This document shows positions 25,101 through 35,697 of a DNA stretch of 64,000 nt, piece after piece (positions within the stretch are counted from its first letter, which is position 1; every line of letters begins with the position of its first letter). The notes under the pieces were generated by a model that saw only the letters and a program-made list of their open reading frames with translations, ran no database searches and was not told where the DNA came from. Origin of the DNA: Mrakia gelida (lineage: Eukaryota; Basidiomycota; Tremellomycetes; Cystofilobasidiales; Mrakiaceae); contig BRON01000007.1 in NCBI GenBank assembly GCA_024345305.1, positions 744,001 through 808,000 on the forward strand, in the 5' to 3' direction. Position numbers and translations under genes: made by a program.

Positions 25101-25642
25101 GATATGAGTGGAAGTGGGAAGGCTAGGAAGATGGGGAAGGCTGTTGGGTTCGGAGAGGAGCTGATCATCCCGAGAGGTGAGTTCGATTTCCAGCGACGAT
25201 GCGGTTCGGTTTGAACGTTCGAGAGTTGCGAGACTGATTCGCTTCCGTCCTCTCTCCATCCTATCCTCCCTCTCCAGATGCCATCGCAGCAACTCGACGA
25301 ACTCCCGAACCCATTCGGTACAAGCTCTTTGGAGGTTCGTCCTCGTCCTCGTCTTCCTTTCGTCTCATCTTCGTTCCCTCGCTGACTCCCTCTCTTTCCT
25401 TCTCTCTCTTCTTCCTTGCAGTCGTCTACCACCACGGTCCCACCGTCTCCTCAGGCCACTACACCTCCGCCGTCCTCGCCCAAGCAACCAAGACCTGGCT
25501 TCACGTCGACGACGAAACCGTCACCACCGTCGACGCGAAGGAAGTCTGCGTCACTGAGCAGGCTGCGAAGGAAGGGAACGCTGGAGATATTGGAGGAAGG
25601 GAGAGGTGCGCGTACTTGTTGTTCTACGAGCGGGTTGAGTGA
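22136..25642 (+). CDS. UBP3: Ubiquitin-specific protease, USP10/Ubp3 type
   Basis: Cysteine protease removing ubiquitin from proteins. Nine exons: 22136-22310, 22639-22692, 22892-23832, 23914-24020, 24109-24343, 24435-24701, 24804-25176, 25278-25334, 25422-25642 (809 aa). The N-terminal 330 residues are disordered and proline-rich. The Cys box GLVNRGNLCFVNSILQVL is split by the intron after NS; GHQEDAEEFLGFFLNTLHEE, RVLMLHLKRF and the His box VVYHHGPTVSSGHYTSAV follow. The spacing and long N-terminus fit yeast Ubp3 and human USP10, which act with Bre5/G3BP. The N-terminal intron choices are less sure than the catalytic domain. Confidence 0.92.
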
Positions 25643-26787
25643 GCGACGGCAGACGAGTTGGGCGAGGGAAGGAGAGTTGTTCGAGGAGAGTTGTGTTCGA
25701 TTTATCTTAGACGCGTCGAGGGTTCGGTTGAGGTTGAGGTTGTTTCTCGTTTCTTGTAGTCGGTATCTACACAGTTGTTTGATAACGTAGGTAGGTTAAT
25801 ATGGTATTCAGTCGTTGTTTCTCTCTCTCTTTCTCGTAGTTCCCTTGCATGGCTCTTTCGTTTATTCGCTGTTGGGGAGGGGAAGACTCGAAGGACGAGC
25901 GCGAGCGGCGGCGGGTCGAGCTCCCTTTTCCTTCTCCTCTCTCTGTCTCTCTTTGCTCAAAACCACAGACGTGATCGCAAGAAAAAGGAGGAAACCCGGA
26001 AGGTTGTATGTAACTGAACGTATGAAAGTGTTGGAGCTGAAAGATTGAGAAGAGAAAGGGACGGGGAAGATCCGAAAAAGCCAGGCCGCCAACCGCAACG
26101 ACCCGGGGGTCGAAATCCAGGGTTGAAGCTCACCCCGGCAGGGAGGGAGCGAGAGCTTCGTCCCGGTGTGGGCTTCTGTCCAGGGTTTGAAGAGCGCGGG
26201 GGTTCGTCGGAATCCCCCCCGCTGTCGAGTTTCGAAGCTTGACCAGGAACGAACCGGTCGTTCGAAGTCTTGCCAGGACTCTTCCCGTCCGTTCTCTCTC
26301 TCGCTCTCCTGGATCAAACTCACGCCAGAACCCGCTGTCGAGACTTTTTTTCTTTCTCTTTTGCCCCCGCGCCCGCGCTCGGTCGTCGAAGAACCTGCGA
26401 TCCTGGTAGACTGAGGTTTCGAGACGATTTGCTTGTTCGACTCGACTTCGTTCGACTCTTCATTTTTTCTTCACACCTTCCTACTTTTCGCTTCGACGGT
26501 CTTCTTCGATGAGCGCGGGGGGAAGAGAGTGTTGAAGTCTTGGAGGGATGAAGTCCGGGAATTGCCAGATTTTATCGTCCAGGACCAGGCGCCGCCTCGA
26601 AAGCCAGTTCGACGCGTCCGGGTCCGCCAGGCTTCGTCCATCGTCCACCGCCTGGCGGCAACCTCTTTTCGACCTCGATTTTTTCTACCCCTAATTTTTT
26701 GACTCCGAATTCGCCCCATTGGTTTTCCCAAAGCTCGCTCGCTCGCTCCCTTCTTTCCCACCAACCACCACCCTCCCCCTTCTCGCT
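25643..26787. other. Long upstream region
   Basis: 1.1 kb between the deubiquitinase and the orphan gene. Includes GACGCGTC near 25709 and 26611 and a GC-rich, G-run-rich part at 26090-26230. If the orphan gene has an extra 5' exon it would be here. Nothing supported. Confidence 0.35.
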
Positions 26788-27869
26788 ATGTCGACTTCAT
26801 ACTTCCCTTCTCCCAATGATCAGTTCAAGAATGATCTTCCTGCAACCTTCGCCATCCTAAGCTCAGAGGGGATAACTCTCTATACCCTGAAGATTTTCCT
26901 CAGGGCGAGCTCGATTTCGTTCGAGAAGAAGGACAGGCAGGTGAACCCAACTGGAATCAAGACGCCCAAACTGGTCTGGACATGCACAAGTCTGAACTCC
27001 CCGCAAGGGACTGGGAAATCTTCCTCAAGTTCATCGACAGGAGGCAGAACAGACCTCAGGAGGGGTCGATGACCTTCGAGATGGCGAAAGGGTGAGCTGC
27101 GTCTGCTTTTCGATTCGACTCTCCCCGCCAGGCGCCAGCTCACGCTTTTTGCTTTCCCTCTTCCCTCCCTTTGAGCCTCTTCCTCATAAGCAACGCCTAC
27201 GAGGCTCCCATGCAAGAGGAAAGAGCCGTCGCCAGGCTCATCGCTCTGTCCGTACACACGAAATACGCCATCGAGGTCGTCAAGCTTGGACTGGAGTGCA
27301 AGCAGCACTTGGAGCTCGTTCAAACCGGGTTGGGAAAGCTCGAAGGGAAATCGATCGATTACAAGAAGTTCAAGTCAAACGAGCGACTGCTAGAGCTCTC
27401 GTACAAAGTTCTGAAGAAGGAGACGACCTGGGAAGCTCTCGCGGAGACGTTCGTGAGTTCATCTCCTTCTCTTTCTCGCCTCGCTAGGGTGAAGACTTTC
27501 ATTGACTCAGATCTACCTCCGGTAACAGACCTTCGAGTGAACCAACACCGTTGCCGCCCGTTCGTACTCTGAGCGACCCCGTCACGGTGGTGAGACTTCG
27601 CATCGACGACGGCTGCTGACTTCTTCTTTCGCTTGCCTTGATCCATTCTTTCCTTCTCGATAGATCTCGCCTCCAAATCAACAAGAACCCGTCAGGATCC
27701 GTTGGAGTGTCGACGACCCAGATATACCCGTTCGTATTCTGAGCGAACCGACCAAGAACACCGTGTCGACGCGAGCTGACTTTGCTTTCCTTTCGCTCCC
27801 CTGTCTCCTTTCCAGAGCTCGCCACCGGACAATTACGAAACCCCTCACAATTGCTCTCAGTCTGAGTGA
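26788..27869 (+). CDS. Orphan helical protein with an apparent 2-nt frameshift in exon 1
   Basis: Not recognised. Exons 26788-27091, 27191-27448, 27529-27589, 27664-27762 and 27816-27869 are in phase with each other: exon 2 is helical (EERAVARLIALSVHTKYAIE, KFKSNERLLELSYKVLKKE) and exons 3-5 are Pro/Ser-rich with two related motifs, PVRTLSDP and PVRILSEP. Exon 1 starts well (MSTSYFPSPNDQFKND) but its frame must change near the TATA at 26881-26884 to reach LYPEDFPQGELDFVREEGQ and the correct exit phase. No donor site exists in this stretch, so it is either a real 2-nt insertion (pseudogene or allele) or a sequence error, or the true start is elsewhere. Confidence 0.55.
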
Positions 27870-28249
27870 CCTACCTTAGCGATCGATGCTACCTCTGATA
27901 GTATCAACCCGCTTTCCTCGAAAGACGCGTCGCTCGCTCCGACCTCAAGCCGTTCTCGTCGCGCTTCTTCTGGTTGGATTCTCAATCAGAAAAACCGGAA
28001 GGAGGAGACCGGAGATCGCTCCGTGTACTCAGCTGAACCTTGGTCGATCGAGAAAAGAGTCAGCTTGAAGGTAGAGGCAAGAGCAGCTCGGCGACGCGTC
28101 GACGCTCGCATCTCGCTGAACGTCCTGTTTGAGGCTGGTCCGTGTGGTGAGAGGTATGTTCTCATCGTGATCAGCTAACTTACGACTCGACCTACTAGAT
28201 ACGAGGGAACGAATACGAAACGAGAACGGACGAGGCGAAAAACGACAGC
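27870..28249. other. Convergent spacer
   Basis: 3' flanks of the orphan gene and dehydrogenase 2. Two GACGCGTC palindromes (about 27925 and 28094). No gene supported. Confidence 0.5.
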
Positions 28250-29952
28250 TCAAACGAGAACTCCAGCCTTCATCCAAATCGCCTTCATCTCTTCCCAGAT
28301 CCCAGCGCCGATCTTGTGTCCCTCTTCACTGATGATAAAGTCGCTAGGCCTAAGAAAACACGAAGAAGAAGGAGAATAACGGGAGGAGTCAGCTCTCCGT
28401 CTCGAACGAACGCGTCGAGGAAATGTGGTCGGACTCACTCCGACTCCTTGCAAGACTTGATATACGCTCCCTGAGACGTCTCCGTGAGGCAGCCGTAGAC
28501 CAGGACCCTAGCTCCAACCTCGGTAGCTCGAGCAAAGACGAACTTGTAGAGACTGAAGAGGGGAGGCAAGAGAACGAAGGGGAGGAGGGTCAGCTCGAGC
28601 GAACGAGCGAGACGAACGACGCGTTCAGCTGCTCGTCGAAGCGACTCACGCGAAGAGATATACCGCGAAGCCAGTCACACTCCTCGTGAGTCCTGAGTGG
28701 CAGAACCCAGGATCGACGGTGTTGATGATGACGGGAGGCTTGCCAGTCGAGGTGGGAGGAAGAAGGGAGACGAGGGTTTGCGCGTTGAGGAGGTTGATCG
28801 CTGAGGACGGAAACGAAACGACGCGTTGAGAGTCAGTCGGGGTCTTCTCCTGCCCGCCTCGGACGAGCAAGATCCTATCCTCGAGAACAAAAGCATGCCG
28901 GATCAACTCACCTTTCGATTCGGGGTAGGTCTGCCGCGCGAACCTCTTCTCCTCGCTCAACAACTCCAGTGTTCGTCCTTCTTCCCCAGGCCCAAGACCT
29001 GGGAGACCGGCGACGTTGTACTGGAGGCCACTAGTGGTGATGGTGAGGTGGGGAGTGTAGTTGGGTGTCTTGGATCCGACGGGAGGAGGGAGATTTGAGG
29101 TTTGAACGAGGAGAGGGAGGATGAGGAGGCAGAGGAGCGAGTTCGAGATGTTGTTGACTTGGAATCTGTTATATAAGGGAGAAGGAAGTCAGCGGGTGTT
29201 GGAGGAGAAGTGAGAGGGCTAATTGAGAGATGAGACGACGAACGCTGATTCGTATCCGTAGGCCGAGAGAGAGTGCACCATCGGAGCGACGCCTTGTTTT
29301 CGCGCGAACGAGAAACGAAGAGAGAATAATGTTTCGGTCAGCGACGAGAACACTGGAATCCTGATGGCTAGAAGACTCACCTGCATTCGAAAGCTAAGCA
29401 TAAGGTCAAGAATAGACGAACAACCGGTCAGCTTCGAAGACACGGAACGGACGCGTCGCATCTGATCCGTCGGCGTCAAGTCGTCGGAACATCCGAACTC
29501 ACGAAGATATCCAACCTCTCAAGCTCCGTCTTCGCCTTCGTCGCAAAAGCCTCGACGCTCTTGAGATCCATGAGATCCAGCATCCAGACCTCAGCTTTGT
29601 AACCGGTCAGATGAAGGATCTGCTCGACAGCCGTCTGTCCAGACTCGACGGATCGAGCGGTGAGGATGAGTCGAGCAGGATTGAGTTTGGCGAAGACGAG
29701 AGCTGCCTCGTAGCCGAGGCCTCTGCGAGAAGCGAGAGAGAGTGAAGAAAACAGAAGAGAAGGATCAGTTCTCGTTCTCGTTCGAAGGGGAAGGCCGAGG
29801 AAGACGAAGAAGGACAGGTCGAGCTCGAGAGTCGAGCTCACTCACCCGAGCGTCCCTCCCGTCACGATCACGGTTCTACCAGTCAAGTCGATGGACGTTC
29901 GTGGGAGATCTCTCCACTGATCTTTGAAACCCCCCCATTTGTCTAGTTTCAT
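28250..29952 (-). CDS. Short-chain dehydrogenase/reductase, copy 2
   Basis: Paralogue of the gene at 16178. Exons 29846-29952, 29503-29722, 29381-29393, 29244-29292, 28912-29165, 28650-28800, 28439-28552, 28250-28349 (335 aa). From the second exon on, all lengths (220, 13, 49, 254, 151, 114, 100 nt) equal those of copy 1. Motifs: TGGTLGGLGYEAA for cofactor binding, LSNAG from the 13-nt microexon, ITTSG, and the catalytic pair in YPESK. The frame is intact and conserved residues are retained, so it looks functional. The acceptor before 29292 ends AAAACAAG, poorer than usual. Divergence is mostly conservative; substrate unknown. Confidence 0.9.
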
Positions 29953-30567
29953 CGATAATTGAGTGGTGACGGAGCTGAGGATGTGTTGAAGGAAGGGCTG
30001 AAGAGCTCGGAGGGAGGAAGGACGAGGTCAGCTCCAACGTTCAATCTCGAGCTTGCGACGACGACAAGGACTCGCATCCTCAGGAAGAGAAGTGAAAGAT
30101 GGGACATACGGGTTGGAGAGGATGGTGTAGTAGAAGAGGGTGGTGGTTGGTGGATCCAAACGCTTTTTAAAGCGACGGAACGGGCGAAGACCCCCGCCGG
30201 GCTCAGGGGGGGCGAGAGCAGAGCGTCGCAAGAAAAGCGTTCCTGGGCTCTGGGTTCAGAGTTGAGAGAAAGGTTTGCACAGATAGACAAGGAATGAGCG
30301 ACGCATTGCGTTGGATCCGACGAAATTTAGCTGCCCCGTCGTCGTTCCTCATGCGTCTTCCCTTTCGCGAGGTCTCTCGTCCCCTCTTCAGTCGGTATGG
30401 AAAGCCTGTCCATTACTCACTTAGTCTAACTAGCAAACCCTCTCTCACTCCCCTCACCCTTCGATCTCACTCTCCTCCGCCAGATCCTAGACCGTCCCCG
30501 AGAGCAGAGCTCGGAACTTGTCGAATCAGGAGCGAGACGCGTCCGGTTTCGTCGACCCTTCCCTCCT
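29953..30567. other. Spacer
   Basis: 5' flank of dehydrogenase 2 and 3' flank of the receptor-like gene. GACGCGTC near 30537. No gene supported. Confidence 0.45.
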
Positions 30568-32074
30568 CTACAGACTGATCAACCCAGCTCCTCCTCCAGT
30601 CTTGGCAGCTCCTCCAGCACCAGCAGAGTTAGTAGCAGCTGTTCCTTGACTCCTCCAGACTCGACTGTCTCCGTCCAGAGCTCGAGCGTCCCTGTTCGAT
30701 TCGAAGCGCACGAGGAAAGGTCAGCTCTGCTCGTTCGTCCGTTCTATCCCAGCCTCCTCCACCTCCTCAGACCGAAAGAAGTGGCGACAACTCACTCATC
30801 ATCGTCCTCGTCACTATCCAGCCCAAACCTCCCCACCAGACCTTCCTCCTCGTCGCTGTCTCCCTGCTCGTCCCTCGCCTCCGCTGGCACACGACCGTAG
30901 CCGTTCCCGCGCCGCCATGATCCCCAGGGTCGAGAGGAGGAGGAAGCGGAGGAGCGTTTGAAAGGGTTTGAGAGGGAGGGAAGGGAGATGGAGGGTGCTG
31001 AGCAGGTGAAGTGAGGAAGTTGGGCTGAGCCGCGAAGTTTGAGGATGTATCGGCTGAGAGTTGAGTGAGGAGGAGCGATGAGGTCAGGGTTCGAGCGGGG
31101 AAGTATAGAGGAGAGATTGAGAAAGTCTCATACTTACTTGTAGAGAATGGTTCCGAGGAAGTAGGCGAGGAGGATGAGGAGGGATCTGTTGAGGAGGGAA
31201 GGGAGGAAGGGAAGGGAAAATGGTGAGCTCAACGATCTTCGCTCCTTCCCTTCTTCTGTCGATCCCGCTGATCTTCCTCCATCCCTCCTTCCGCCCAAGC
31301 TCGCACTACCTTCTTCTCAAGCTCTACTCAATACTCACAATCCAATCAGAACTCCCACCGCTCCCCAATCACCCAAGATCGCATGGCTTCCAACCTGCGA
31401 AGGACAAGCCGCTGGCGTTTTCCACTCAAAGACGTACGCACACGCCTTCGCTATGTCCTCTCCTGGAGGGAGAGTTCCGAGAAGTTGAGGACCAGCTGTG
31501 CTCTCGGCTGCTGTTGAGCAGGTGAAGTGGATCAAGGTCGAGGAGAGGAGGGAGGATGATCCTGAGCAGGAGGCTCCGTTGGGGAGGAGGAGGACGGGTG
31601 AGGGAGGGGAGGAGTTGGTGAGCGTCAGGTTCGACACGATGGATCTGGAGATTCGAGAGGCGCGGTGAGAAAAAGAGTCAGCTTCGAGTTCGAGGTTGAA
31701 GTGGGAAAGGATGTGTAGTAGACGAGAAGACGGCGAGGCGCCCGTACCCTATGCTTCGATCTCCTTTGTCTCCTTGGACGAAGGCTCCCACTTGATCTGG
31801 ATCGTCGATTCCAAAGACCTCAGTCACGATGGAACGGCATACGTTGAGAACAATCTTCTCTCCCGAGAAAGAAGTCCAGGTGTAGTCCTCCCTGGAGAAA
31901 AAGAAAGGAAGGGGATGGGAGGTCGGTCAGCACCGCAAGCTCAACGTCGCTTTCTCCTTCCCTTCTTCTCTCGTCTGAGCTTTGACTGGGAGAGAGAGGG
32001 ACGTACTTGTTGTTGGCGAGAGATGAGAGATCCCAAACGGTAGATCCAGACTGAACAGAGCACGAGGACGACAT
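30568..32074 (-). CDS. Mannose-6-phosphate-receptor-like membrane protein
   Basis: Likely Golgi/endosomal sorting receptor of the MRH (Mrl1/Atg27) type. Exons 32007-32074, 31748-31891, 31339-31644, 31138-31185, 30796-31053, 30568-30691 (315 aa). The lumenal domain has paired cysteines typical of MRH folds: CSVQSGSTVWDLSSLA, IVLNVCRSI, NGASCSGS, LIHFTCS and CAYVFEWKTPAACP. A hydrophobic span formed across exons 3-4 (GAVGVLIGL then SLLILLAYFLGTILY) is the single membrane segment. The cytosolic tail is acidic (DSDEEEGLVGRFGLDSDEDDD) and ends GLISL. No signal peptide precedes CSVQSG in this model, so a 5' exon may be missing. Which of Mrl1 or Atg27 it corresponds to is not decided. Confidence 0.72.
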
Positions 32075-32517
32075 CGCAGGAAGAAGTGGAGAGGGAGGAA
32101 GGGAGGAGAGCTCGAAGCGAGGAAGCGAGGTCGACGTTGGAGGAGACGAAGACAGCTCGCAGCTTCGTCGCCTTCAGGCCGGCCGAGAAAAACTTCAAAA
32201 GACGAAATTCGGTTCGCGAGTTCAAGAGCTTGCGTGAGATCAGTCTCCTTGCCAATCTGGTTCAATTTTTTCTGTCTTCGATCTGCCTGGACGACCTTGA
32301 TTCCGCCCATCCAAAACGGACGAGCTCACCTCCGACGACCATCTTCTCCCTTCCTGCCTGTTTCCTTCAAGCACCTTCTCGTTCTCACAAAATCATACCT
32401 CGGCATCTATACTACCAGTGAGTACAACCTCGTACTTTCGTATGCTTCCAAGGAGACGCTAATCGTCTTCCCTTCTCCCTCTCTCGCTCCCCTCCCTTCC
32501 CCCCTCCCCTCCCAGCC
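32075..32517. other. Divergent spacer
   Basis: Between the receptor-like gene and the F-box array. A first exon with the receptor's signal peptide might lie here but none could be fitted. C/T-rich leader before 32518. Confidence 0.4.
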
Positions 32518-35100
32518 ATGTCTCTCCTCTCGATCCCCAACGAACTCCAGTCCGGAATCTTCGCTATCCTGCCTCGAAAAGATCTCGTCAGCCTCATCCA
32601 AGCTTCAAAGCATCTCCACGACGTCTCCATCAAGATCCTCTACCGAAAGGTCGTGCTCAACCGATGGGATCACCTCCACTCCTTCTTCATTCCTTTCAAC
32701 AACGCCTCGGACGTCAGGGAAGGCAGAAGACTCGAGCTGGAGTGCATCAAGGAGCTCTGGATATCCCTGAAGGGCACACCCTATCTCTGCGACGCTCTCT
32801 ACCCCATCCCAAAACACTTCGAGCTCGCTCCGATCTCCATCCCGATCCTGCGAGTCGCCATCACCCACAAGTACACCCTCTCTCCACTTCTCGCCGCTCT
32901 CAAATCGTCGGACTTCCAAACAACCCGTTTTGGAGGTAACTCTTGGGATTCCCCAGCATCTCCCTCCTCGCTGGCGGAGGATGTATTGAGACGAGAGCTT
33001 CGAATCAACGTCTCGGCCATTCAGCCGTTTTGTCTCTCCAAGTTCGTTGAACTCCTGACGGACTTGAGGTCGGATGAGCTCACCTACGTTCTTCTGCAAG
33101 GGCGGAGTCGTCTTCGTGAAATCATCGCTGACGAAGTCGGTGAGTGCACCACTGCTCTCGACTCCCCTTGACGACGCGCTGACCGTCTCCTTCTCTTCTT
33201 CCTCTCTTTCAAAGACTCCCTTCACCGAAGGATCTCACAGCTTGGAGTGAGATGCACCCCTTCCCTCTCCTCGATTTCTTCCGGCTAACCCTACTGTTCT
33301 TCGCCTTCACTCAGCTCGCAACGATCCACTCTCTCCCCACCGAGCTCCTCTCCCAAATCCTTTCCTATCCCACCGAATACACCCAATACACCCTTCTCTC
33401 CTGCCTCCTCGTCAACCAGAGGATCCACGATATCGCCGTACCCATCCTCTACACCACGGTCGTCTTCAAGACTTGGCCGAGCCTCGAGTCGTTCTTCTCC
33501 CCGAGCAAGATCTTCCCGCCTGGATCGGAACTCGCCGTTCGACACGCGGAGAGGAGGAGGGAGGAATGGGATGGCCTTCGAGACATCGAGATCAACTTCA
33601 GCTTCAACTTCGCCCGAGGGTATATTGGCAGCAACCCTCAGATCCCGACCTCGGGGTTCTTCCCAGTCCCTCCCTCCCTCAAGTCGGACCCTCTCGTCGT
33701 CCGAAACATCAAGGTCAGATACCCCTCGGCCTGGAAAGCGTATTCAAGATCCCTCGCCCCTCCTCACCCTTCTCTCCTACCTCCATTCGAACACTTTCGT
33801 CCTCGCGTCCGAGTCCGTTCCAACCAAGATCGTGGACGCTACAGTGGAGGAGCTGGTCGCGTCGAAGGCTCGAAAGGAGCTCGGTCACAAAATCGGCTCG
33901 AGGCATCGTTTTTGCGCGACGACCCTCATGGACTACCTGATTGAGTTGGATCCGGAAGAGCTTCTTAGATGCACGCAGACTCCTGCGCTCTTCAAAGTCA
34001 AGTTGAGAGAGGCCATCGGTTCGTCGTGTGCTCCCCTCCTCGTCTCGTCTCGTCGCCTGCCCGCAACGTCGCTGACCTTTCTTCTATCTTACATCTTTCT
34101 CTCCAGTACTCTTGCATGATAACATCTCATCGGAAGGGGTGCGAGCGTCCTCTCTCGATCTCGAATCGTCCTCTGCCTGATGCTGACCTCGACCTCTGCT
34201 CGTTCTTCTCTCCTTCAGCTCGCGACGTTCTCCTCTCTTCCTTCCGACCTCAAGAGCCGAGTCCTCTCCTACCTTCCTTTCTCCTCCCTCCGAGCAACGA
34301 TCTACATCTCGAAGGATTTCTACTCCGCTACCCTTCCCTTCCTCTACAACCTCGTCACTCTTCGAAGCTGGAAACGCGTCGAATCGTTCTTCTTTCATCC
34401 TCCCTCGAACCCCGCAACCCCTCTCGAGGTCGCCGCCAGGATCAATAACAGAAGATCGGAACTCCGTCTCGTCAGACACCTCGTCCTCGACTTCCAATCC
34501 GAATGCAACACCTCGAACGGAACCTCGATCGACCTCGCGTCAAGTCTCTCGCCCTCCTCCTACCTTACCAGCAACCCTCTCCTCCTCTCCCGACTCACCA
34601 TCATCCATTATGACCTCCTCGATCCTCTCCTCCCCATCCTCAGGTGGCTCAACCCCTCCTCCCTCGCCGTCCAGTCCCTCGGAGGATACTACACAATCGA
34701 TCCAACCTGGCGAACCCTCGTCTCCTCCCTCCCGTCCTCCACCTGGACTCGAATCACCCACGTCGAACTCGGAGTCCATCACACCCAACCCCTCTCTCCC
34801 ATCCGATCGAACCTTCTCGCTTCGTCGCCGTTCAGAGAAGCCTCGTCAGGCGCGCTCTCGCTTGCCGGAGGAGCAGGAAGGGGAGTCGATTGGAATGGAC
34901 CGAACGTCGTTTCGCTGTTCAACGCGATTTGTCCTCGATTGGAGAAGGTCAAGGTCGTGGTGCCGTCGTCGACGAAGGGGATGAAGAAGACCGTGCAGCA
35001 GATGTTGAAGGAGAAGGGGTGGGACGAGAAGTGGGAGAGCCTGGAGGTTGTGACGAGCAGTTCGTTGAAGTTGAGGAAGGCGGCGAAGGTTGCGAAGTGA
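32518..35100 (+). CDS. Three-unit F-box-like gene (or tandem array) with frameshifted middle unit
   Basis: F-box-like proteins bring substrates to SCF ubiquitin ligases. Three homologous units occur head to tail. Unit 1: exons 32518-33139 and 33215-33246, starting MSLLSIPNELQSGIFAIL. Unit 2: 33315-34018 and 34107-34138, starting LATIHSLPTELLSQILSY. Unit 3: 34219-35100, starting LATFSSLPSDLKSRVLSYL and ending AAKVAK. Units 1 and 2 both end in a 32-nt exon, and the introns leading into units 2 and 3 both join in phase 0 to CTCGC(A/G)ACG, with CTAAC or CTGAC branch sites, so one spliced transcript is the best fit. Alternatively three genes overlap by a few bases (stops 33288 and 34180, ATGs 33252 and 34180). 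Unit 2 needs a 1-nt frame change between about 33717 and 33755, so the middle unit may be a pseudo-unit. Confidence 0.65.
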
Positions 35101-35697
35101 GCTGAGCTTTGGTTGAGAGGAGGAAAGGGAGGGTGGTTGATCTCCATAAGGTTTCTTGACAGCATCTAGCCTAGTATGTGATTTCGTTTCGTGATGGCTA
35201 TGGCAGGTCGCGAAGACGAGGATGCGAGCCGCGACGCGTCGGACTCTCGCTCGCTTTCGTCCTCGAAGATGATGGGGTCGTTAAGAAGAAAGATCAAGAT
35301 CAAAAATGCTGAAAAGACTAGAGAGAGGGACTGAGAGCTAGCTATTCCACTTGCAAAGCGAAATGAACGAGACGAGCGAGAGCAAAACGAGAAAGCCGAG
35401 GGACGTTCCGGTTTGCGCAATCGAGATATTTTCCAGCAGAGAGACGAGAACGCTAATTTGAGAAGGGTATGAAGGAGAGAGAGAGAGATGGGGGCAGCCG
35501 TAAGAAAAAAGGAAAGGGCGTAAAGGAGTGACGATCGAAGAGAGGGAACGGTGACCGAGCGAGCTGAGAAACAAACGAGGGGGAGGCGAGGGTAGGCGGG
35601 TAGGATCGAGAGGGCAAGAGGGAGGGAAGAGGGGAGGCGAGAGTTTGAGAGGTAGAGGGGACTTGGTGATGGTGGTGGTGGTCAGAAAGTGACGTGT
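35101..35697. other. Convergent spacer
   Basis: 3' flanks of the F-box array and the peptide precursor. Purine-rich on the + strand, with GACGCGTC near 35234. No gene supported. Confidence 0.45.

Noticed and set aside
26090..26230. GC-rich segment suspected to be a tRNA or structured RNA
   Set aside because: No A/B box pair or cloverleaf could be formed.
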